Shown piece by piece: positions 1-7,974 of a stretch of DNA of 44,329 bases. Below the pieces are notes generated by a model. The model made no database searches. It worked only from the letters and a program-made list of their open reading frames with translations, and was not told the DNA's origin. Both the position numbers and the translations under genes were made by a program. This DNA is from Candidatus Rifleibacteriota bacterium. Its GTDB lineage: Bacteria; Riflebacteria; Ozemobacteria; Ozemobacterales; Ozemobacteraceae. The stretch covers positions 1 to 44,329 of the forward strand of contig JAKQOH010000211.1 in NCBI GenBank assembly GCA_029565415.1, given 5' to 3'. Positions within the stretch are counted from its first letter, which is position 1, and every line of letters begins with the position of its first letter.

Positions 1-1280
1 TTGAGAACGACGATCGCCTGCTGATCGGGCACGAGACGGCCAAACGCATACAGATCCGGGGCCATCGCAAGCTGTTTCTGGACACCACGTCGCAACGCCT
101 CGCTGCCGCGGCGGAGGCCGATCAGCGCCTTCGTGAAGCGGAACGAATCGCTCTCGGGATCGAACTTCATCGAGCGCCTGTTCTCATTCCAGGGTTCCTG
201 CGCTCCCGCGAGACCCGCCTCATCACCGTAGCAGAGCGTGGGAATCCCGCGTGCCGTCAACAGCAGCGTCAGGCCTAGCCGGTGACGCCGTTCGTCCCCG
301 CCGCAACTGGTCAGGAAACGGTCGAGATCGTGATTGTCCAGAAAGGTCGCAAGCAGCCCGGCGTCGGGATACAGGCGGTCCATGCCGAACCGCACCCCCA
401 GCTGCCGAGCATCCCCGCCGCGAGCGATAGTATCGATGATCGTATAATACAGAGGATAATCGAACAGACAGGAAAATCCGCCGTCGGCCCATGTGCGGCT
501 CACGACGGCAGGATCCCCGTCGAGCATCTCGCCCAGGGTCAGGAACCCCTCGCCGCCGAGCATCGAGGCCACACGGTTGAAATGCTTCCAGAACGACACG
601 GGAACGTGCTTCACGGCATCGAGCCGGAACCCGTCGGGCCGGATCGTATCGATCCAGAACCGCGCCACGTCATCGAAAAACAGCTGTACGTGCGGTTTTT
701 CACTCGCGAAGTCGGGCATGCCGAACAGCCGCCCCGTTTCGAGCTGCTCTCGATCGTCCCAGTCGCGGATTTCATCCGTCTGATGGAACAGTTCCGGCTT
801 TGACTTCGCGATCGGCGCATCGTATCCGGCGTGGTTGACGACCATGTCGAGCAGCAGCTTCATCCCCCGGCGCCGCATGTCGTCACGCAGTTCCCGAAGT
901 TTCCGCATCGTGCCGAACCGCGGGTCGAACGAGAAATGGTCCCAGATCCAGTAGCCATGATACGGCTGAAGGCCGAAAAAGTTCGTCGGCCGGTTCCGCG
1001 CCACGGGGCTCAGCCACAGCCCGGTCACGCCGAGATCCTGCACGTAGGGAAGCCGCGCCCGCACCCCCTCGAGATCCCCACCGTGAAAACCTCTCGGATC
1101 CCGGAGATTCACGTCGAAGTCGTCACATTTGCAGCCGTTCTCGAACCGGTCGATGAGAACGAAATACAACACCTGGTCGCGCCAGGCATCCAGACTCCGC
1201 TGCGTCAGCGGACGGGCCGTTGCCGCTCCGGGCCACAGAAGCGCGACACTCGCGACGACGGCAAATATATACTTTTTCAT
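1..1280 (-). CDS. Secreted GH13 alpha-amylase family glycosidase (3' end cut by window edge)
   Basis: The protein hydrolyses or transfers alpha-1,4-glucosidic bonds in starch-like glucans outside the cytoplasm. It starts at an ATG (1278-1280) preceded by GGAGAGGGAG and opens with a signal peptide (MKKYIFAVVASVALLWPG...ATA). All four GH13 signature regions are readable in order: DMVVNH, GFRLDAVKH with the nucleophile Asp, TLGEML with the acid/base Glu, and FLDNHD with the transition-state Asp. The frame is open to base 1, so the C-terminal beta domain is incomplete and about 426 residues are visible. It is transcribed divergently from the phosphatase gene at 1341. Exact specificity (alpha-amylase, cyclomaltodextrinase or similar) cannot be told from the visible part. 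Confidence 0.93.
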   Translation of the reverse strand, partial: MKKYIFAVVASVALLWPGAATARPLTQRSLDAWRDQVLYFVLIDRFENGCKCDDFDVNLRDPRGFHGGDLEGVRARLPYVQDLGVTGLWLSPVARNRPTNFFGLQPYHGYWIWDHFSFDPRFGTMRKLRELRDDMRRRGMKLLLDMVVNHAGYDAPIAKSKPELFHQTDEIRDWDDREQLETGRLFGMPDFASEKPHVQLFFDDVARFWIDTIRPDGFRLDAVKHVPVSFWKHFNRVASMLGGEGFLTLGEMLDGDPAVVSRTWADGGFSCLFDYPLYYTIIDTIARGGDARQLGVRFGMDRLYPDAGLLATFLDNHDLDRFLTSCGGDERRHRLGLTLLLTARGIPTLCYGDEAGLAGAQEPWNENRRSMKFDPESDSFRFTKALIGLRRGSEALRRGVQKQLAMAPDLYAFGRLVPDQQAIVVL

Positions 1281-1322
1281 ATTTTTACTCCCTCTCCAGG
1301 TGGGCGGGTTCGTCTATCCTCA

Positions 1323-1331
1323 TGATACAAT
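1323..1331 (+). promoter_or_regulatory. Extended -10 promoter for the SpoIIE-type phosphatase
   Basis: TGATACAAT fits an extended -10 element (TGnTATAAT) and ends 9 nt before the ATG at 1341. No good -35 is visible. The ATG has no Shine-Dalgarno sequence, so the transcript would begin within a few bases of the start codon. Read on the other strand, the same bases give TATCAT, a possible -10 for the divergent amylase gene. Confidence 0.5.
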
Positions 1332-1340
1332 GTTCACGGC

Positions 1341-4286
1341 ATGAGCAGTGAATCGGATCATCCTCCCCTGACGAACCGCATTCTCTCGGCGCTGGCGGCT
1401 CTCATTCGGTCTCTGGCGCTGCTGATCGTGTTCGCGCTGTTCCCCATCGCCGTCATCCAGACCGCGTTTCATCTCGTCGATTATCTCGAGATCGAGAAGG
1501 TCAAGAATCAGGAGCGCACCCGTCACGAGCACATCCTCAGCAAGATCAAGGCGGCGGATGACGATTCCGGGATGCTGTCCCGCTCCGTCAAACAGGTGTT
1601 CGACCGGCTGTGTGAGCTCCCCTCCCGCGATGCCCAGGCCCGTCTCGCCAAGCGCCTGTTCCGGGCCTACCACCCCGCCCTCGACCTGTATGTCTTCGAT
1701 CGCAACGGTCTTCTCCGCCCCGACCTGAGCATCGGTCAGCGCCCCCACCGGGCACTGGAGATGTGCTTTGCAACCCTTCTCCAGATCAATGCGCGTATCA
1801 AGGTCGACCCGAAAAATCTCGGTCTCGTCAGCTCCATCATCAAAGTCCCGGCCGACCCCGAGCTGCTCCGCTCGACAAACTCCCTGAATATGCTTGGCTC
1901 CCGGGAGCGTGACGGATATTTCGAATGGTCAAAAACCCAAGGCCCCGGCAGCCTTCGGGGATACATTTTACTCCTGCATCCGGGCGGGTTCAGGACCGAC
2001 CGCGCTCTCAGGAATGCAATCCACCTGGTGAACGGCAGGTCTCAGAGTTTCCGGGTCGGCTATATCGACCCCACCGGCCGCAAGCCCGTTACGTATCCCG
2101 CCGAACTTTCCGGCTTCGAAGGGCTCGCCCGGTGGATCATGACCGCCGCAGCCCGGTATGACCAGCGGTTCGAAACCCCGACAAAATTCGCGACCTTCAT
2201 CCCTCGGGCCACCACGGGATATCTCATCGCGTATTCCCCGCAGCCGGTGTTCTTTTCCCCAGCCCTCCGCGTGGCCCTCCACCTGGGGTGCCTCGTCTGG
2301 CTCTGCATTATTCTTTACTATATATTTACCGCCGGAGCGGGTCTCTCCTTCAACATTCCGGCCAAACTGATGGGGCTGTTTCTGTTCGCCATAGGAACCC
2401 CTTCGATCGTGCTGCTGATCGGCGGGTATTACGCCCTGATAGACCACGAGAACGTCCTGATGCAGAATCTGGAAGCAGGCATCCAGGACAAACTCCGGCT
2501 GTTCGACGAGAGCCTCCCTCTCGACGTGGTCCGGTGCGAACGCGACCTCGCGCGCATCACGGAGCGCGTCCGCGCCTGCCGGACGATCCAGGAACGGGAT
2601 GCGGCCTTCCGAGCCGTCGCGAGCATGCCGGCGATCGATATCGCCTACATCGTCGATCAGGCCGGGAACGTCGTCTCGGCGGCAAAGGATCTGAAAGATC
2701 CGGCCATGCAGCAACAGCGGAAGTTCACGATCATGCTTGCCCGGGAGCTGATCAACCGGGTCAACAAGAGCTTCAAGCTGGATGCCGCAGCCCTGGCCGT
2801 CGAGGCCACGGAAGGCGTGATCGGAAATATCGTTGGTTCGAGCAAGGCCTTCAACCTCGACAAGCTCAGCCGGGATCTGGGCAAGTTCATCGTTCTCTCG
2901 ATGGGGGCTGAAAGCTCCTTCGTCTTTTTCGACGCCATCTTCAACAGGGAAGGGCTTGCCGAGTATCTCGTCTTCATCGTGATGCACCGCGGCTGGTTCC
3001 AGAACGCCTATCTGAAGAGCCGCATTCCAAGCCTGATGCGTCAGCCCGATCTCTCGATGACCGTCAGCGGCATCGGGGAAAAGACCTACCTCGGCACCAG
3101 CATCTTCCACGCGGACTCGGATCTGCCGGACGTCCGGAAGATGGCCAAATCGGTGATCCAGACACGGACCCCGATGCGATATATATCGCACGATACACAT
3201 GATGGCCGTCTCTGGTATGCCGCCATGGGATCGAACCTGAACAACTTCGCCCTCGTTGCCACCACGTCCCTCGAGCCGGTGAAGCAGCGGATCCGGCTGT
3301 TCTGGATGGTCCTGCTCCTGCTCGCCCTCCTCGTGTTCGTCTCGGCCCTCCAGATCGGCCGCATGCTGTCCGAGCACTTCCTCGAGCCGATCGCGGCCCT
3401 TGGGAACGGCATGCGCGCGATCCAGGCCCGCGAGTTCCAGCACCAGGTGCCGGTGCTGTCGCAGGACGAGTTCGGTTCCCTCTCGGGCCTGATGAACCAC
3501 GTGCTCGAAGGCATGAAGGACCTCCAGGTGGCCCGGATCGTCCAGGAGAGCCTCTTCCCTGGGGAACCTCTCGAAACGGGCGAGTACCGCATCTGGGGCC
3601 AGAGCAAGGCGATGGCCGACATCGGCGGGGATTACTTCGATTACTTCATGCGGCCCGACGGCACCCTGATGGGCCTCGTCGGCGACGTATCCGGCCACGG
3701 CGTCTCGGCGGCCCTCATCATGGGCATGGCCAAGTGTGCGCTCACGATGGAGGAGCGGGTCGGCCGCGGCCTCGTCGAGACGATCACCTCGTTCAACCGG
3801 TTCCTGCTGGCGAACATCAAGAAAAAGAAGATGATGACGATGTTCCTCTACGCCTTGTATCCCGCCGAGAACCGGCTCGAGTTCGTGAACGCCGGCCACA
3901 ACTTCCCCTTCTGGTGGCACGCCAGAACCCGCACCGTCAGCCAGATCGGCAGCGAGTCGTTTCCGCTCGGAGTGCGGGCAAAAGCCGTGTACAAATGCGA
4001 ATCCGTCGTTCTCGAGCCGGGGGATGGCATCCTGTTCTTCACCGACGGTCTCGTCGAAGCCCCGGGTGGCCAGGCCTGTGAGTTCATCGGGTATGACCGC
4101 GCCGGGGCCTGGTTCGCGGACGTCGCGGAGCTCGATCCCCGTCAGGCCGTCAGCGAACTGTTCGAGCGGTTCGACGCCTATACGCAGGGCCTGCCCGCCG
4201 CCGACGACATCTCGCTCATCATCCTCACGCGGCGTCCCACCTCTCCGGAAGTGTTGCAGCCCTCCGGAAACGCTGGTAGGATGTGA
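1341..4286 (+). CDS. Membrane-bound SpoIIE/RsbU-type PP2C serine phosphatase with HAMP domain
   Basis: The C-terminal domain should remove phosphate from Ser/Thr-phosphorylated regulators such as anti-anti-sigma proteins, under control of an extracytoplasmic sensor. The 981-residue protein has hydrophobic segments at about 18-45, 308-328, 342-365 and 651-672. Two large sensor-like regions lie between them. A HAMP-like linker (about 672-725) precedes the phosphatase domain. The metal-binding PP2C motifs are intact: GGDYFDYF (about 762), GDVSGHG (about 780), NAGHNFPF (about 850), FFTDGLVEA (about 896) and ADDISLIIL (about 954). No antisigma kinase or STAS partner is encoded nearby, so its substrate is unknown. 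The start lacks a ribosome-binding site but sits 9 nt after a likely -10. The last bases of the gene carry the promoter of the next operon. Confidence 0.9.
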   Translation: MSSESDHPPLTNRILSALAALIRSLALLIVFALFPIAVIQTAFHLVDYLEIEKVKNQERTRHEHILSKIKAADDDSGMLSRSVKQVFDRLCELPSRDAQARLAKRLFRAYHPALDLYVFDRNGLLRPDLSIGQRPHRALEMCFATLLQINARIKVDPKNLGLVSSIIKVPADPELLRSTNSLNMLGSRERDGYFEWSKTQGPGSLRGYILLLHPGGFRTDRALRNAIHLVNGRSQSFRVGYIDPTGRKPVTYPAELSGFEGLARWIMTAAARYDQRFETPTKFATFIPRATTGYLIAYSPQPVFFSPALRVALHLGCLVWLCIILYYIFTAGAGLSFNIPAKLMGLFLFAIGTPSIVLLIGGYYALIDHENVLMQNLEAGIQDKLRLFDESLPLDVVRCERDLARITERVRACRTIQERDAAFRAVASMPAIDIAYIVDQAGNVVSAAKDLKDPAMQQQRKFTIMLARELINRVNKSFKLDAAALAVEATEGVIGNIVGSSKAFNLDKLSRDLGKFIVLSMGAESSFVFFDAIFNREGLAEYLVFIVMHRGWFQNAYLKSRIPSLMRQPDLSMTVSGIGEKTYLGTSIFHADSDLPDVRKMAKSVIQTRTPMRYISHDTHDGRLWYAAMGSNLNNFALVATTSLEPVKQRIRLFWMVLLLLALLVFVSALQIGRMLSEHFLEPIAALGNGMRAIQAREFQHQVPVLSQDEFGSLSGLMNHVLEGMKDLQVARIVQESLFPGEPLETGEYRIWGQSKAMADIGGDYFDYFMRPDGTLMGLVGDVSGHGVSAALIMGMAKCALTMEERVGRGLVETITSFNRFLLANIKKKKMMTMFLYALYPAENRLEFVNAGHNFPFWWHARTRTVSQIGSESFPLGVRAKAVYKCESVVLEPGDGILFFTDGLVEAPGGQACEFIGYDRAGAWFADVAELDPRQAVSELFERFDAYTQGLPAADDISLIILTRRPTSPEVLQPSGNAGRM
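4254..4282 (+). promoter_or_regulatory. Sigma70-type promoter of the rlmI-nudix-buk-ptb operon
   Basis: TTGCAG and TAGGAT are separated by exactly 17 nt inside the 3' end of the phosphatase gene. The predicted transcription start is near 4289, only about 8 nt before ATG 4297. This supports the upstream start of the methyltransferase gene. Confidence 0.55.
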
Positions 4287-4296
4287 CGCCCCCGGC

Positions 4297-5508
4297 ATGG
4301 AGGCAATCAACGGAAGCGAGCCGGACCGACCGATGCAGACCCTCACCATTCCCCTGAAGAAAGACCGCGAATTCGCCATCATGCGGGGTCACCCGTGGGT
4401 ATACCGCGAAGCCCTGCGCGCCCTGCCTCCCGACGCCGCGACCGGCGACGAGGCGATCGTTCTCTCCCACCGCCAGATCGAACTTGGCCGCGGTTACCTC
4501 GACATCGACTCGCCCATCGTCATCCGGATGGTCGAGGGGGAGCGCGACGAGAATCTCGCAACTCGCGTCGAGAAGCGGCTGACGGCCGCCCATGCGCTCC
4601 GCCGATCGCTGTTCGACCCAGCCCAGACGGATGCCTGGCGCCTGATCAACGGCGAGGGCGACGGCATCCCGGGCCTCGTGATCGATATCTATGGGAACGC
4701 GGCCGCCGTGCAGATCTACAGTCTCGGCCTCGAGCCGCTGATCGGCGTCATCGCCCGCACCCTGCCCCGCCTCATGCCCGACCTGCGCTGGATCTGGCGC
4801 CGCAACCACGTGAAGCGGGCCTCGGGTCCCGCCGCCGGCCTGGTGATGGGCCGCGACATGCCCGAGAAGATCCGGTTCCGCGAAAATGGGCTGAAGTTCC
4901 AGACAGACTTGCAAAGCGGTCAGAAAACCGGCTTTTTTCTCGACCAGCGGGACAACCGCGCTCTCATCCGTCAGGTCGCCCGCGGCCAGCGCGTCGCCAA
5001 CGTCTGCGGCTACACCGGCGCCTTTTCCGTGGCCGCCCTGGCCGGTGGCGCCCGAAACGTCGTGACGGTCGACTCGGCCAAACCGGCGCTGGCCGAAGCC
5101 GTCGATAACCTGAAGCTGAACGGGTTCGACCCTTCGAAGAATCCCGTCGTCACGGCCGACATGTATGACTACCTTCAGGACCCCCGCAACGGCCCCTTCG
5201 ATCTGCTGATCGTCGATCCGCCGTCGATGGCCCGCAACCGCGCCGACCTCGAACGCGCCTCCCGTGCCTACGTCAAGCTCAACACCCTCGCGTTCGGCCG
5301 TGTCGCCCCGGGCGGCTTGTTGTTCACCGCCTCCTGCACCAGCCAGTTCAGCCGCGAAGCCTTTGTCGAAGCCGTCACCGAGGCATCCCGGAAAGCAGGG
5401 CGGCGCGCCCGCATCATCCGCGAAAGCTTCCATGCCACCGATCATCCCATTTCCCTCGCCCACCCCGAAGGCCGGTATCTGAAGGGGCTTCTGCTGGAGG
5501 TCGCCTGA
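4297..5508 (+). CDS. RlmI/RlmK-family class I SAM-dependent 23S rRNA (cytosine-5) methyltransferase
   Basis: By family it transfers a methyl group from S-adenosylmethionine to a cytosine of 23S rRNA. The 403-residue protein has an N-terminal PUA-like RNA-binding region with RGHPWVY, a central segment NGEGDGIPGLVIDIYG (about 119), FLDQRDNR (about 214), the SAM-binding loop CGYTGAFS (about 237) and the motif DPPSM (about 307). The length is typical for RlmI. Two in-frame starts are possible, ATG 4297 and ATG 4333, and neither has a well-placed Shine-Dalgarno. I chose 4297 because the promoter at 4254-4282 would give a very short leader there; homology begins near 4333. The stop overlaps the next start by one base (TGATG), showing translational coupling with the Nudix gene. 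Confidence 0.88.
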   Translation: MEAINGSEPDRPMQTLTIPLKKDREFAIMRGHPWVYREALRALPPDAATGDEAIVLSHRQIELGRGYLDIDSPIVIRMVEGERDENLATRVEKRLTAAHALRRSLFDPAQTDAWRLINGEGDGIPGLVIDIYGNAAAVQIYSLGLEPLIGVIARTLPRLMPDLRWIWRRNHVKRASGPAAGLVMGRDMPEKIRFRENGLKFQTDLQSGQKTGFFLDQRDNRALIRQVARGQRVANVCGYTGAFSVAALAGGARNVVTVDSAKPALAEAVDNLKLNGFDPSKNPVVTADMYDYLQDPRNGPFDLLIVDPPSMARNRADLERASRAYVKLNTLAFGRVAPGGLLFTASCTSQFSREAFVEAVTEASRKAGRRARIIRESFHATDHPISLAHPEGRYLKGLLLEVA

Positions 5509-5933
5509 TGAAGCCGCATCGGCCGTTCTTCGAAGTCGGCGCCGCCGTCGTCGTCCACGGTTCCCGCGTGCTGCTCGCAAAGCGCACCGGGGGCGATCTC
5601 GACGGACTCTGGGAGTTCCCCGGCGGCAAACTGGAAAACGGGGAGTCGCCGGCCCAGGCCGTCGTCCGTGAACTGGTCGAGGAGCTGTCGCTCGACGTCA
5701 TTCCCCACGAGCGGCTCCTCGTGCTCGAACACGCGTATCCCGACAAGGATATCCGGCTGCATTTCGTGCGGTGCGAACTCGCCACCGAACCCGACCCCGC
5801 CTTTCCCCCGGCGCCCGCCGACCATGCGGCCTGGTTCGAACCCCGCGCGTTTCCGCTCCGCGACTTCTGCCCCGCCGACCGCCTCGCGGCAGGGAACATC
5901 CCCTGGCAGGCCCTGACATCACCACAGGAGTAA
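5508..5933 (+). CDS. MutT-like Nudix hydrolase
   Basis: A 141-residue Nudix hydrolase, probably cleaving an oxidised or non-canonical nucleoside triphosphate to the monophosphate. The Nudix box is clear: G40, E46, R54-E55, E58-E59, following the WEFPGGKLE motif that is typical of MutT. The glycine near the end of the box is Ser (S61). The gene overlaps the stop of the methyltransferase gene by one base and ends 3 nt before butyrate kinase, so it sits in the middle of the operon. MutT (8-oxo-dGTP) activity is the default reading, but small Nudix proteins have varied substrates. Confidence 0.88.
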   Translation: MKPHRPFFEVGAAVVVHGSRVLLAKRTGGDLDGLWEFPGGKLENGESPAQAVVRELVEELSLDVIPHERLLVLEHAYPDKDIRLHFVRCELATEPDPAFPPAPADHAAWFEPRAFPLRDFCPADRLAAGNIPWQALTSPQE

Positions 5934-5936
5934 CCC

Positions 5937-7010
5937 ATGTCCGACCAGCCCCGCCTGTTCGTCATCAATCCCGGCTCGACAACGACCAAGATCGCCCTGT
6001 ACGAAGGGGAACACGTGCGCGAGATCCACGAACTCGAGCATGACCGCGCCGAGCTCGCGAAGTTCCCGACCACTCTTTCCCAGCTGGAATACCGACGCGA
6101 TGCTCTTCACAAGGCACTGGCCTTCTGGAACGTCCCGGTCTCTTCGCTGTCGGCCGTGATCAGCCGCGGCTGTCCGCTGAAACCCCTCCAGAGCGGCGTT
6201 TACGCGATCGATGAGGCCATGCTGTCCGACATCCGGAGCGGCCGGCTCCAGGACCATGCCTCCCACCTCGGGCCGCTTCTCGCCCACGAGATCGCCGAGG
6301 AAGCGAAGATCCCCGCCTTCATCGCCGACCCCGTCTCGGTCGACGAGTTCGATGAGGTGGCCAGGATCAGCGGCTGGCCGGATCTTCCGCGCGGCACCCT
6401 CTCGCATGCCCTCAACATCAAGGCGATGCTGCGCGAGGCGGCCGAAGAGCGGGGCGTCGAACCCGAGACGCTGAACGCCGTCGTGGCGCATCTGGGCGGG
6501 GGATTTTCGATCGCCGCCGTCCGGAAAGGCCGGATCGTAGACGTGAACAACGCGAACGACGGCGGCCCCTTCTCGCCCGAGCGCGTCGGCACCCTTCCCC
6601 TCGTCGGGCTTCTCAAGCTCTGTTATAGCGGCAAATATACCTACGACCAGCTCCGGAAGATGCTGATCGGCAAGGGCGGTCTGATGGCCCACCTCGGCAC
6701 CGCCGACGTCCGTGAAGTCCTCAAGCGCATCGATGCCGGCGACCAGAAGGCCCGGCTGGTGCTCGAGGCGATGTGCTACCAGATCTCGAAGGAGATCGGG
6801 GCCATGGCCGCCGTGCTGTGCGGCAAGGTGGACATGATCATCCTCACTGGCGGCATCGCTTATAATCCGTTCGTCGTCGAATACGTGCGGGAGCGGGCGG
6901 GCTTCATCGCCCCCCTCGTCATCAAGCCCGGCCAGAACGAGCTGAAGGCCCTGGCGGCACACGCCCTGCGGGCCCTGATGCACCCGGAAGTCATTCAGAA
7001 CTACGCATAA
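5937..7010 (+). CDS. buk: Butyrate kinase
   Basis: It catalyses butyryl-phosphate + ADP = butyrate + ATP, the energy-yielding last step of clostridial-type butyrate fermentation. It can also act on branched short-chain acyl phosphates. The 357-residue length is normal for the acetokinase-fold butyrate kinase family. The N-terminal phosphate-binding NPGSTTTKIA (11-20), the central VAHLGGGFS and the later LTGGIAYN are all present. The start has a good ribosome-binding site (AGGAG 7 nt upstream). Phosphate butyryltransferase follows after 10 nt, giving the classic two-enzyme module, here in reverse order (buk before ptb). Confidence 0.95.
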   Translation: MSDQPRLFVINPGSTTTKIALYEGEHVREIHELEHDRAELAKFPTTLSQLEYRRDALHKALAFWNVPVSSLSAVISRGCPLKPLQSGVYAIDEAMLSDIRSGRLQDHASHLGPLLAHEIAEEAKIPAFIADPVSVDEFDEVARISGWPDLPRGTLSHALNIKAMLREAAEERGVEPETLNAVVAHLGGGFSIAAVRKGRIVDVNNANDGGPFSPERVGTLPLVGLLKLCYSGKYTYDQLRKMLIGKGGLMAHLGTADVREVLKRIDAGDQKARLVLEAMCYQISKEIGAMAAVLCGKVDMIILTGGIAYNPFVVEYVRERAGFIAPLVIKPGQNELKALAAHALRALMHPEVIQNYA

Positions 7011-7020
7011 AGGAGCGACC

Positions 7021-7902
7021 ATGCGATTTTCCGATCTCGATGCCAAGCTTCAAACCGGACGCGTTCCCCTGGCGATCTGCATGCCCGAAGACGTCGAGGC
7101 GATCCTCGCCGCCAAGGAGGCCTCGGATCTGGGATATGTCGAGTGCCTGTTCGTCGGCAATCCGGACGTGATGAAACCGCTTCTCGAAAAAGAAACACCG
7201 GGCTTTTCCCCCCGGATCATCGAAGCCCGCACTCCCGAAGCCGCCGCGGCTGCCACGGTCGAACTCGTCCGGAAGGGCGAGGCGAAGGCGCTGATGAAGG
7301 GGACGATCTCGACGCCGACCCTCCTCAAGGCGATCCTCAACTCCGAAACAGGGATCAAGATGAGCTCCGTTCTCTCCCACGTCCTGGTGTTCGAGTGGAA
7401 CGGCTCGTTCCGGTTCCTCAGCGACGGCGGCATGGTTCCGCACCCCACGCTGGCCGAGAAGCACGAGATCATGCAGAATGCCGTTCACATCGCAAAAAAA
7501 CTCGGTTGCGAGAAGCCGAAGGTCGCCGTCCTCTCGGCAGCCGAAACCGTGAGTTTCAAGATGCCCAGCTCGGTCGATGCCGCGGTCCTGGCCAAGATGA
7601 GCGAGCGCAAGCAGCTCAAGGGGATGACCGTCGACGGCCCGCTGGCCCTCGACAACGCCCTCTCCCTCGAATCGGCCCATCACAAGGGCCTCCACAACGA
7701 TGTCGTCGGCGTCGCCGACGTGTTCATCGTGCCCGACATCGACACGGGGAACATCCTCGGCAAATCGATGATGTATTTCGCCGGCATGCAGACCGGCGGT
7801 CTGATCGTCGGGGCGACGGCGCCGGTGATTCTTCTCTCCCGCTCCGACACCAAGGATATCCGCATCAACTCGATCAAGCTGGCGCTCGCGGCCGGCCTCT
7901 GA
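7021..7902 (+). CDS. ptb: Phosphate butyryltransferase
   Basis: It converts butyryl-CoA + phosphate to butyryl-phosphate + CoA, feeding the kinase encoded just upstream. The 293-residue protein matches the phosphate acetyl/butyryltransferase family. Visible features are PLAICMPEDVEAI near the N-terminus, ALMKGTISTPTLLKAIL, and the C-terminal VPDIDTGNILGKSM and GGLIVGATAPVILLSRSD, which are highly typical. AAGGAGCGACC precedes the ATG. It is the last gene of the operon and is followed by a perfect 15-bp hairpin. Confidence 0.95.
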   Translation: MRFSDLDAKLQTGRVPLAICMPEDVEAILAAKEASDLGYVECLFVGNPDVMKPLLEKETPGFSPRIIEARTPEAAAAATVELVRKGEAKALMKGTISTPTLLKAILNSETGIKMSSVLSHVLVFEWNGSFRFLSDGGMVPHPTLAEKHEIMQNAVHIAKKLGCEKPKVAVLSAAETVSFKMPSSVDAAVLAKMSERKQLKGMTVDGPLALDNALSLESAHHKGLHNDVVGVADVFIVPDIDTGNILGKSMMYFAGMQTGGLIVGATAPVILLSRSDTKDIRINSIKLALAAGL

Positions 7903-7924
7903 TTCCGTTCCGACCCCGCAGAAC

Positions 7925-7958
7925 ACGGCCGGCGGCACCCGATGGTGCCGCCGGCCGT
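7925..7958. terminator. Bidirectional hairpin between convergent ptb and TPR genes
   Basis: A perfect 15-bp inverted repeat (ACGGCCGGCGGCACC and its complement) with loop CGAT. It lies between the + gene ending at 7902 and the - gene ending at 7975. There is only a loose T-rich tail (TGTTTTATTT) on the plus side. Confidence 0.75.
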
Positions 7959-7974
7959 CATATTGCGCAATGTT

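Noticed and set aside
1968..4382. Long open frame on the minus strand opposite the phosphatase gene
   Set aside because: It is a by-product of GC-rich codon use, with low-complexity composition and no domain. The plus strand carries a full set of conserved motifs.
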